From Brassica napus (taxonomy: Eukaryota > Streptophyta > Magnoliopsida > Brassicales > Brassicaceae), in the NCBI RefSeq assembly GCF_020379485.1, contig NC_063448.1, forward strand, positions 47,005,218 to 47,069,217: a stretch of 64,000 bases of DNA, read 5' to 3'. The position numbers and the translations under genes are program-made. Shown here piece by piece: positions 24,173 to 34,362 of this stretch. The notes beneath the pieces are model-generated. The model ran no database searches and was not told the origin of the DNA. It was given only the letters and a program-made list of their open reading frames with translations. The first letter of the stretch is position 1, and each line of letters opens with the position of its first letter.

Positions 24173-25358
24173 CTGAAAATTGAAACCGAGAGATTCTTGG
24201 TGGACTCCAAAGCAAGATTCTGTAAGAGTTTGCGATTTTCTCGAGAAAAGAATGGTGAGATTTCGAGGGAACTAGCGATCGGAGAAAAAAATAAATATCA
24301 AAAGGTAGAAATTGGGCTACGGAAACCAATTAAATGAAGCAGAAGGCAATTGTGTGTTTGTGATGGAAAGAGAGAGAAGAGTCTCTTTGTCATCTTCTCC
24401 ATCTTTCTTTTCTTTTTTTTTTTTTTTTTGCTGATGAAATTGCTTCGACTGTAATTTTTTTTTTTTTTTTTTTACTAACCTGTTGTGGTTGTTGAAATCA
24501 CCGCATAACTTTACTATTTATCAATTTAACCCGAAACTTTGTTTTCCTTTTGTGGTGGAAAGATCCAAGAGGCTGGCCCAATATCACGTGGGCTATGCTT
24601 TATTCTCTCTAGTGCGCGCACGTGGCCCCTGGGCCCCTGGAGGGGGAGAGTGGTATCGAATTCAAATCGTACTTTTTTGGTTCCTTTGTCTGGTTTCAAA
24701 TCGCTGCAAAGTCTAAATCCTATGAAACGTAAACGTAATCGAAAAAAAGTTGAATGGTGGTTATCGATTCTCATTATTTTCTTAGGATATCATGATCATC
24801 TTTTTTACAAAACATGTTGACAATTATGAAAGAAAAGATATCAAAGCTAGCTGGTCGTGAATATAATGTTGATGGTTGTGAGTTAGGTATATTGTGAGGT
24901 CTCCCAATTAGTAAAACAACCACTAGAATGAGATTAGAAAAGATGACTTTTCACAAAAGTATTGGAATGGTTTATCACCGTGATGGCCTAAATCTAGCAG
25001 TTCGATGAAAATGCACTGCAAGTTTGCAGTATATTTCTTGTTGGTATGAGCTATACTATACGTTGACTGAACCAAAAATATACCATATACTGTATATTAG
25101 TTGTTTGGGATTAGCGCTCACACAAATAAATCACAAAATTTATTATACGCACGTCTCGACTACCCGCTGAATCTAAAGCAGTAGGAACTAGGAGTAATAT
25201 TGATCCACTTTGATACCTTGCATTAAAATGTATAATCCGTAGCATTGTATATATTATATATCCAGTTATATTTTATCACACAACCAGAGTAGTCATCTTT
25301 TTTTTTTGTATAATACTAGAGTAGTCATCTTAGTGACTTTAGAAACTTGTTTGAACTC
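24173..25358. other. Intergenic DNA upstream of PHYB
   Basis: Contains T homopolymer runs near 24410-24428 and 24458-24473 and a GC-rich palindromic block GGCCCCTGGGCCCC near 24624. A micro-insertion lies at 25286-25331. No coding exon supported. The LINE at 25374 separates this promoter from the next host gene. Confidence 0.5.
25286..25331 (-). repeat. Micro-retroposon with 14-bp target duplication
   Basis: agagtagtcatctt is present at 25286-25299 and 25318-25331. The 18 bases between are eight T followed by GTATAATACT. Confidence 0.6.
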
Positions 25359-25373
25359 AACTTTAGTCTAAAC
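25359..25373. repeat. Target-site duplication, left copy
   Basis: aactttagtctaaac, identical to 31312-31326 on the other side of the LINE. Confidence 0.9.
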
Positions 25374-25401
25374 TTTATCTTTTACTATCCGAATTAAAAA
25401 A

Positions 25402-27473
25402 ATGTCCTCTGGAGAGAATCCCTGGCTCTCCCCGTCTGGTCTAGCTTCCGTCCTGAATCCGTCGTCGTCTACTCCTGGTGGATCTCCTCCCCTCAAGCCC
25501 CTTGACCCCCCTGACCCCCATCCCTTGGCCTTTGGTGACTTTCCCCCCCCCCTTTCCTCTTCCCCTGCTAAATCTTCATCTCCTATCACTATTCATTCCA
25601 CTGTTCACCCTCAAACCTTTTTTCGATCTACTATTTTGCCAGCCAAAGATCAAACATCTACTACCACAAATCTTCCTTTTGGCTCTGATGTTACCATGGA
25701 AGATTCTGTGGATCTCACCAAAACTATTTCTAGATCTGAAACTATGGCAGTCTTAAAAACTGTTGGACCCCTTCTCATTGTTCTTCCCCCCAAGCACTCC
25801 TCCCCCCTCCTTACTAACCATGCCTCTGCTCCACCTCGTAGCTTCACTTCCTCCTCTCTCCCTCCCCCTCCGTTGATGCCTTCCCTCCCACCTGTCCCTC
25901 CACGCTCTACTGAAGCTATGCGCCCCGCTATTCCTTCAGCCTCCACAGAAACCCAGAACCCCGACCCTCCTACTAACCAAACTAAAAAGACTAATACCCA
26001 CTCTAAACCCCTACCTCATCAATCCCAAACCTATGCTGCAAAAGCAAAACTTCTTTCTGATCGTTCCCTAAAGCGGTTGGCTCCTACTACCCTCTCCTCT
26101 GATGGCAAGCCTCGAGTCCATATCCCTGATGTAGTCTTCGAAAGAGGCGCTGCTCTGCATAAAGAATATGTTGTTGGGTCATTTTTAGGTAAAATGCCTG
26201 ATTATGGTTCTATACAAAGTGTTCTAAACTACATGTGGGGTAAAGGCTCAAAGCTTGAAATTCATCTCCAACCTTTGAAGCACTCCATGTTAGTAAGAGT
26301 TCCAAATGACTACATTAGAACAAAAATATTGGAAAAAAAACTTTGGTATGTGGATACCTCAATGTTCTATGTCTCGCAATGGGGCAGCAATGCATCAGAA
26401 GCCTACCCGGAAATAGCCTCAATTCCACTCTGGGCTCACCTCCGTGGCATTCCTTTTGATCTGCGCACAAAAGAAGGTCTAAGTCATGCTGCAGGGTTAG
26501 TTGGAGAACCCATAGAGACGGATGACTACACCAAAAATGTCTCAAGCTTGAACATAGCGCATGTAAAAGTTGAGGCTGACCTTACCAAGTTACTTCCTTC
26601 TGAAGGTGAACTAGTAAGAGAAAGTGGCGAGATCATTACTGTGGGAATTGATTATCCTTGGGTGCCTCCTTCATGTACTCACTGTCGCCGTATTGGGCAC
26701 ATAACAAAGAACTGTATCTACCCCCCTGCGAAGGATGAAGCTCCCACTGAGGATAATGGTGGTGCACCTCCACCTGCTCCTATTCCACCTGCTCCAGTTC
26801 CATCTGTTAACCTACGGGGTTATTCTTCAAATGTGACGATGGAGCCTCATACTACAGAAGGAGATAATCCAGTTGAAGCGGTACTCATATCAGCCAATCC
26901 TACAGCTGCTACTTCTCCTCAGCTAGATAGTGACTCTCAAGCAGCTGTCGACTACATAACTGATACTCTTCTCCCCTTCTCTGATAATGTGATGCCCACT
27001 GTTCCTGGTACAATTGCGTTAAATAATCCCCCTGCCCTGCCTTTCACGTTTTCTACCCTCCCTCCTATCTCCTTACCCTCCAACTCACCTTTATTACCTG
27101 TCCATACCCTTTCCTCCTCCACTCCTCCCCCTTCACCTCCATCCTCTCCCCTCCCTCAAAGCCTCCCTACCCTCTCCTTCACCTCTGACCCTGTCCCTGC
27201 CTCTTTTGTTGTCAGTCTTGCAGCTGTGCACGCGCCCTTATCCAACTCTTTTATAGCCAAAAAGCAAGCCGCCTCTTTTAACTCCCCTCTTATTTCCCTC
27301 CCCCTTCTTTTTTTGATAAGTCTTCTGCTTCTTGGAAGGCTTCAACCACCCAAATAATATCCCCCTCCATACCCCCTTCGTCCCTTACCACCTCAAACCC
27401 ATTTTTTTCCTTAGCTCTCATTAACCCTGAGGACTCCATCTCTGCTGGTACTCCTCCTCAACCCTCCCTATAA
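25402..27473 (+). pseudogene. LINE ORF1: Pro-rich N-terminus, DUF4283, CCHC zinc knuckle
   Basis: ATG at 25402 opens MSSGENPWLSPSGLASVLN, 28 bases after the element's left border. The first 230 residues are Pro/Ser-rich. A DUF4283-like region lies at about residues 250-410 (YVVGSFLGKMPDYGSIQSVL, MLVRVPNDYIRTKILE, EIASIPLWAHLRGIPFDLR), then a zinc knuckle CTHCRRIGHITKNC near residue 430, then a second Pro/Ser-rich tail. The frame stops at 27357, but the typical tail continues in another frame from the T-run near 27310 (FDKSSASWKAS) to a TAA at 27471-27473, exactly where ORF2 begins. A one-base loss in the T-run is the likely cause. RNA-binding partner of ORF2. Confidence 0.85.
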
Positions 27474-30400
27474 GTACTAAACTATCTTTTTGGAATGTCC
27501 GTGGCATTAATGATCCGGACAAGCACTCGCCATTTAGTCAATGGCTGACATCTCAACATCTCATTTTTGGTGCACTTTTGGAAACACACATCAAGGAACA
27601 AAATTTGGCTTCTCTAATGCAAAAACTATGCCCGGGTTGGAGTTTCGCTTCTAATCATGCCTCTGATGAAGATGGACGTATTATCATCATTTGGAAACAC
27701 CCTGCTGTCATAAATCTTTTATACCAAACCCGTCAAACCCTTACTTGCGAAGTCACGATAAGCTCTTCTCTGAAGTTTGTATATACAGCGGTGTACGCAG
27801 CTAATACGGTTGCAGAACGAACAGATCTCTGGATGGACCTCCTAACAACCCATCAAACTCTCTCTCTAGATGCTGTTCCATGGGCGGTGGGAGGGGATTT
27901 TAATCAAATCCTTCACCCATCTGAACACTCCTCTACCTCAGCAGCCGCCTTCACTCCTCCTATGATTGATTTTGCTGACTGCCTCTTGCAAGTGGGCTTG
28001 TTTGATCTGCGCTTTCAAGGGCCTTTAAACACTTGGTCAAACAAATGTCCCACTCAACCTATTGCGAAGAAACTTGATAGGCAACTGGTAAATCAACCTT
28101 GGATCTCCACCTTTCCCCACAGCCTAGCTAATTTCCATTCCCCCAACATCTCAGACCACTCCCCTTGCATCCTCGATCTAGCCTCCCCTTTACCCATAGC
28201 TGGTACCAAACCCTTCAAGTTTTTCAACTACCTTACCAAACACCCAAAATTTGTGCCTACTGTGGAGGACTTCTGGATTCAGGCCGATAGCATTGCTTCC
28301 ACTCTCGGAGAGCTATGCTAGAAGCTGAAACAAATAAAACGAGTGCTCAAAGATTTAAATTTTGTAAATTTCTCTAAAATTCAGGAGAGAGTGATTATAG
28401 CTAATAGTTTGTTGCAACTTGTGCAGGCAGAAGCTCTTCAGTCACCTACTATTTTGTTGTTTGAAAAGGAGAAAGAGCTCCATGATAAATGGGAATTTCT
28501 CAGGGCCATTGAGGAGGCGTATTTCAGGCAAAAATCGCGTATTAATTGGCTAAGTGAAGGAGATTTAATTACCTCTTACTTTCATCGGATATGGAAGGTC
28601 CGTTCTGCGGTTAATGCCATCAGATCCTTTATTCTGCCAAATGGTACACTGATCAGAGACCCTGTTGCTATGGGTGAGCTTGCAATCTCACACTTTAAGA
28701 GTATTCTAGCACCAGACGTCCTTCCGATCACGATCTCCACTCCCCAATGGTTTGCTTCTATTCTGACATTCCGTATCTTTCCTGAACAAACCGCCACTAT
28801 GTCTGCTTTGCCATCACCAGAAACAATCACCAAGACCCTCCTCAGACTCAACCCAAATAAGGCTCCAGGTCCCGATGGTCTCACCTCTGGCTTCTTTAAA
28901 GCTTCTTGGGCAATCATTGGCCATGAAGTCCTCTCCTCCATTGGTGCTTTTTTCTCAACTGGTTTCCTGCCTGCAGTTGTAAATTCCACCATCCTCTCCC
29001 TTGTCCCCAAGCATCCGGGTGCCTCAGCCGTTACTGACTACCGCCCTATCTCCTGCTGCTCCACCTTATACAAAGCCATCTCAAAAATACTTGTTGCCAA
29101 GCTTAAGCCCATTCTTTCAGAACTTATCCTTCCCAACCAAACTGCTTTTGTGCAAGGCCGTCTTCTTGTTGAAAATACAATCTTAGCCACTGAGGTAGTA
29201 GATGGCTACCACAAGCAGTTTGGTCCTCCCCGACTCACCTTGAAAGTTGATATAGCAAAAGCGTTTGATATTCTAAATTGGGACTTCCTTTTCATCTGCT
29301 TGAGCACTCTACAGATCCCGCCAATCTTCATTCACTGGTTGAAAACTTGTGTATGCACTCCATCTTACACAATCAGTTACAATGGGGCTGTGCAAGGATT
29401 TTTCAAAGGGCGTCGTGGACTTAGGCAAGGTGACCCTCTCTCTCCTTACCTATTTGTTGTTGCTATGAACTGTCTCTCTCAGCTTTTGAACAGAGGTGCA
29501 GAGGAAGGGAAATTCGGCTATCATGCTAAATGCTCATCCTCAAAGCTCACTCATCTTTGCTTCGCCGACGACCTCCTTATATTCACGGACGGCAAACTGA
29601 GCTCTGTCCAAGCAATTCTAGCTATTTTGGATGAGTTTGCTGCGCATTATGGCCTTAAGATCAGCCTCCAAAAAACCTTGTTTGTGTCTTGTGGAGTCCC
29701 TCAGGATCAAGTTGACATTATTGCCCAGTCGTGTCAGCTATCTGTTGCCACTCTCCCTGTCCGTTATCTAGGCGTCCCCCTCCTGTCTCAGAAGCTATCT
29801 ATGCACCATTGCACCCCGCTGATCCAACTCATCAAGAGCAAAGTAAACTCCTGGAGTGCGCGCACCTTGTCATATGCAGGAAGACTCTTACTGCTGAATA
29901 CGATTATCAATGGCATCACTAATTTTTGGACCTCAACCTTCATTTTACCCAAAGCCTGCATCACAAAGATCGACTCCCTCTGTAGCTCTTTCCTTTGGCA
30001 TGGCTCGTCTAAAGCTGGCCATTCAGCAAAGGTAGCTTGGGAAACTGTAACGCTCTCAAAGGATGAAGGAGGATTGGGCTGTAGAGATCTAAGAGCCTGG
30101 AACAAAGCCTGCACACTAAAACTCATCTGGCTTCTCTTTAAATCCTCAGGCTCCATATGGGTTGTGTGGTTCATCGAAGAAATCCTTCGAGGTGATCTCT
30201 CTAGATTCTGGGTAATAAAACCGAAGCAGCGTTTCCCATGGCTGGTCAAAAAACTGCTTGGTCTTAGGAATTTAACTTTCAACTGGATCCATGTCAGAGT
30301 GGGCTTCGGAGTCTCTGTGCGATTCTGGTCTGATAACTGGTCTCATCTGGGTGCTATTTCAGCGTTCTTGTCACCCTCTATCTCCAACTCAATGGGCATT

Positions 30401-31123
30401 CCTCAAGTTGCTTCCCTCCAAGACATCTACCAGAATGGAACGTGGCGAGTTAGACCTGCAAGATCCGATAAGCAGGTTACGGTTCAAGCATTACTTTCAT
30501 CTCTCACTTTGACGACAGAGCCGGATTCTATAATTTGGAGTGTAGACAATACAGTTTGGAAAAAATATAGCACTGGTGGAATTTACAGATTACTCAAGAA
30601 TCATGGCAACAAAGTACCTTGGAACCACATCATTTGGAGTAAAGGCGGAATCCCAAAGCACAACTTCATGGCGTGGCTAGCTACTCTCAATCGCCTCCCA
30701 ACTAAAGATCGGCTCCTACAATGGGGTCTGAATGTGGACCCAAATTGCCTGCTTTGCTCCACTACAGCTGAATCGCGTGATCACCTCATCCTCGAATGCT
30801 CTTACTCTGCCTCTCTCTGCCATAGATTCTCCATGCGCCTTGGTCTAACCATGCCGTTGTCTTGGGGTTTGATGATCTCGGCGTTACTATCACTCACGGG
30901 GCCAGTGTGGTATAAGAGATTATGTTGCTTGGTTTGGAAGCTTGCGATCTACTCTCTCTGGGTTGAGAGGAATTCGAGACTCCATCGTCAAAACTACCGT
31001 TCGGTAGACTCCTTAGCTGCGACAATGGATCGAACTATTAGGAACAGAATCAACAGCCTTCGTGATGCAAATCCTGTTGCAGCTTCTACCATGTATCAAT
31101 TCTGGGTTCAATCCTCCACCTAG
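27473..31123 (+). pseudogene. LINE ORF2: endonuclease, reverse transcriptase, zf-RVT (one nonsense codon)
   Basis: The coding frame starts without an obvious ATG at [13 protein letters not shown] (27476), right at the end of ORF1, suggesting re-initiation or an altered start. Endonuclease motifs are [22 protein letters not shown] and [11 protein letters not shown] single in-frame TAG at 28319-28321 (probably once TGG) splits about 1,217 codons into two parts in the same frame. Reverse transcriptase follows with NKAPGPDGLTSGFF, FVQGRLLVENT, LRQGDPLSPYLFV and the catalytic CFADDLLIFTD near 29565, then a zinc-binding RVT region with PNCLLC and DHLILECS near 30780. It ends WVQSST at 31123 with no RNase H. 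Confidence 0.9.
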
Positions 31124-31311
31124 ATTGCATCACTGGAAGGTAATAGAAAGCGACTATTCAGTAACGTAACCCCGTTTTTGGTCTTATTTTGTAACTTGAT
31201 GTGTTGTTCACTGGGCTGTAGCCCATAACACTAAGGCTTGGCTAGCCTGTTTTATTTTTTTCTCATGCTTTAAATAGAAAAAAAGTTGAAAAAAAAAAAA
31301 AAAAAAAAAAA

Positions 31312-31326
31312 AACTTTAGTCTAAAC
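31312..31326. repeat. Target-site duplication, right copy
   Basis: aactttagtctaaac, directly after the poly(A) run; its first two A may belong to either. Confidence 0.9.
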
Positions 31327-32479
31327 ATTCACAAGATTGAATTATATACCACTCCATACTATTGCGACGTGCATCGTTATATGCAAACTTAAGTGTTTTA
31401 TTTACTCGTACATTAAACAAAAATCATAAATAATATAGAACGAGGATAAAAACTGTGTTTTATGATTTGGGGGAATTTGGTTTCTCATGAAGATCATGTA
31501 TATGTAAACATCTATACACGACGAATGGTTCCTTGGAAGTTTTGCCTCGGAATAAATGTTTGGTCTTGTTAATGTGGGTGTACCAGGCTTCTTCGGTAGC
31601 TGTCTGTTTCGTGTTTGTGGATGTTTATGATATCTATCTCGAGCTGTTCTTGGTCGAGTCAATCATAAAAAACGGATCAGCGGAGAGGCCAAAATTACTG
31701 GCTTTTTACTTTCGTTTTACTGTGGTTCTTCCCTTTGCGGCAAGCGTTGGTGCGGATTAGTTGAGACCTCCGAAGAACGGCTTCTGCCTGTTATGTCTGT
31801 CACTGTGTCGTGTTTATAGGTTTTTAATTTTTATTTTCTATGTCTTTTTGTTGTCATTATACTTCTGTCAAAAACTAAAAAATCCACTAGACTATATTTG
31901 CGAAGTGATTTTGCCACATGTTATCTCTACAATCAATTTCACAAAACAAATATGACATGGTTACTAAAATTGATGACATGGCTTCCGGGAAAATATGACA
32001 TGGATAATTTCATTTAGTGTTGATTTATATTTTTGGCAAACTTATTAGAATATGGTAATAATTCATATATTACATTTAATATTGATATCTTTTTATGGTA
32101 AACTTTTTTAAAATATGGTAATAGCTTATACATTATCTATAAAATAAATATATTCATAGATAACATTTCAAATTTTGAAATATTATTATTTTTGTATAAT
32201 TATACAATTTGTATTACTAAAACTTTCAAAACTTTTTACAATTTTTAAAAAATTTAAATATCTAATCGTAAGATTATTAGTTTCTTATATATCAACAAAT
32301 TTTGTAAATATTGTTTAGGCTAAATTTTTTATAATTATACAATTTTATATCATTTTTATTAGTTTTATACAAATTGATTTAATACATATCAAATATATAT
32401 TAAATATTAGTAAGAAAATAGTAAAATGTATAATATTTAATAAAATTTAATTTTAAATATAAGTTAGGTTTAAAAAAAT

Positions 32480-32512
32480 TGCTTACTGCACATGGTGCAG
32501 GAAAACACCTAT
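32480..32512 (+). mobile_element. Degenerate Helitron-like 3' terminus
   Basis: A short hairpin ACTGCACATGGTGCAG, followed by GAAAACACCTATT, resembles Brassicaceae Helitron 3' ends, but CTAT replaces the expected CTRR. No 5' end was assigned. Confidence 0.3.
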
Positions 32513-32711
32513 TGGGTAATAATAATCTTTATATTTTTACCCCCAAAAAATGTATACACGACGAAAACTAGCTTTTCCTTAACAAACGGTGAGCATGCAT
32601 ATATATAAAGCTGTTAAAAGATTTGTAGAAAACTCAAACCTTTGTACTCTTGTTCTAATGTAAACCAGCTGAACCATAACATACAAAATAATGAAACCAG
32701 ATAGCTCATGG

Positions 32712-32754
32712 CTGAACAAAATCTTCTTCTTTTTTGTTTCCTGAACAAAATCTT
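32712..32754 (-). repeat. Micro-insertion with 14-bp duplication
   Basis: ctgaacaaaatctt at 32712-32725 is repeated at 32741-32754. The 15 bases between are CTTC, six T in a row, then GTTTC in part overlapping the run. Confidence 0.5.
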
Positions 32755-33217
32755 AAAAGTCGTAGGGATGAATTTTGATTATTCGGTGATAGTGCAACCC
32801 ATATATATTTAACGTATAATTTATATTTCTTCAAAAAGGAACAAAGTGTTTAATAAATTTTGTATTTTGAAACAGAAATTTTAACCAAAGAACATAAACG
32901 TAAAAATTTTAACCAAAGAACATAAACATAAACATAAAAAATTTTAATCTGCCGTTCAAAAAAGAAAAGAATATTAAGGGTCAATTACAAAAATGCATTA
33001 CGGGCCGCGTCGCGATTTCACGTTAAGTCACTGCTATTGTCACTCGTTGTTATTGAATTATTTTTCCATTTGTTCGCTTTCGAGCTCTAATCATATACTA
33101 ATAAGTAATAACCGACCTTTTTTGCATAAAAGTTCGTAACCGACCATTGTGTTGAACATTATGACACAAAACATTCAAGCATGAGCACAAAAATGTTCAA
33201 CTTACTGCACCCACGTA

Positions 33218-33481
33218 CTGGGCCGGCTCAATACCGTTAAAGGCCTTAGGACAAAAAATATTTTTTTTATCTTTTAAAATTTATATGTAAATAATGTTTA
33301 AAATGTTTTTAATTTGTAATGAAAATAAAACTATATACATTTATTTATTATATTTATAATTTTTTATATATAAAAATATAGATTTATAAAAAAATTAGAT
33401 CCCTTAATTAGTATTATATGGAGGGACACGGGCTTGGACCCGGAGCGGTCGCACCGCTTGTCCCCTAATGACCCGGCCCTG
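33218..33481. mobile_element. Non-autonomous hAT-type element, 264 bp
   Basis: The ends are CTGGGCCGGCTC and, reversed, CAGGGCCGGGTC (10 of 12 matching). The 8 bases outside are cccacgta on the left and cccatgta on the right, an 8-bp duplication with one difference, the size hAT transposases make. The inside is AT-rich with no coding capacity. Confidence 0.7.
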
Positions 33482-33535
33482 CCCATGTAAGTAAAATTTC
33501 AGTTTTAAAAATTTATGACTAGTATGCCTGGGACG

Positions 33536-33835
33536 GATCGGGTATCCAGATATTTTTAAGGTATCCAGATCCGGATCCTTATTCAGCGAATCCATAATTT
33601 TACTATCCTTATCCGGATCCGGAGTTCTCGGATATCCGGGTGTCGAATATCCTTCTAAAAATTGTAATATCCTTAAAATAAATAAAAATAAAACTTACGG
33701 ATCCGGATATCCGGACTTAAAAATCAAGATATCCGAATCCGGATTTGACGGATCCAACATTTTACTATCCGGATCCAGATTCGGCCCCTCCGGATATCCG
33801 GATTTTCGGATCGGATTTGGATCGAATCCTGATAT
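33536..33835. repeat. Dense ATCCGGAT / GGATATCC repeat block
   Basis: Variants of GGATCCGGATATCCGG recur about fifteen times in 300 bases in both orientations. This resembles the interior of crucifer hAT-like elements such as the one at 41432-42366, so it is probably a relic of one; no ends were found. Confidence 0.5.
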
Positions 33836-34362
33836 CATAAAAATCCCAGAGGCCTAATGACCGGTGCATGTGATCGTTTTGATGCATGGGGAAAATAAGA
33901 AGAAAAGAAAAACATAAAAAAAAAAGTGAAGGTTCTGTGGACGCTTGACCTCTTGTTTTGGTCTGATTTCTGACGAGATATGATTGGATAACAACAAACA
34001 TAAACATGCATCTAATCGCACTGGAGTATACTCTTCTTTCCGCTAAGAATCCCCTTCAGAACTCAAAACCAATAATATATCACCACGTGGCAAATGAAAT
34101 CCAGTTCAGCTAAGCCATCCAAAAAGCTACCAACGTGGCGGGATACGGAACCAGTAGTATCCTCAACCCAGAATGACCAAATAACCCTTCACTAGATATC
34201 TCTGGTTTCAAAATTACATAAAATCTGGAATTAACGTAGGGGTAACATCGTAATTTAAAAACCATCATTCTTCGCCTTGTCCGAACCTGTCTAGCGTTCT
34301 CCCTCTCCTCTCCACGAACGCTCACAACAGTTTTATCAGTTAAAGCTTTTCTTCTTAAAACA

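Larger units (their letters stand above)
25374..31311 (+). mobile_element. Near-complete LINE with poly(A) tail
   Basis: The 15-mer aactttagtctaaac flanks the element at 25359-25373 and 31312-31326, and a run of about 23 A ends it at about 31311. Order is a short leader, ORF1, ORF2, 3' UTR of about 165 bp and poly(A), the hallmarks of target-primed reverse transcription. Length is about 5.9 kb. ORF1 has one frameshift and ORF2 one nonsense codon, so it is recent compared with the other LINEs here. Unlike the 1-5 kb LINE it ends soon after the zinc-binding region and has no RNase H domain, so it represents a different clade. Confidence 0.93.
31327..34362. other. AT-rich intergenic DNA before HCF107
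   Basis: No gene recognised. It holds a possible Helitron end (about 32480-32512), a micro-insertion (32712-32754), a small hAT element (33218-33481), a block of ATCCGGAT-type repeats (33536-33835), and the HCF107 promoter. Open frames on either strand are short and unlike any family. Confidence 0.5.

Noticed and set aside
25402..27357. Extensin-like or proline-rich cell-wall protein
   Set aside because: It lacks a signal peptide, contains DUF4283 and a zinc knuckle, lies within LINE borders and is followed by ORF2.
31533..31955. Short plus-strand frames after the LINE
   Set aside because: No homology recognised, biased hydrophobic composition, no splice or start context.
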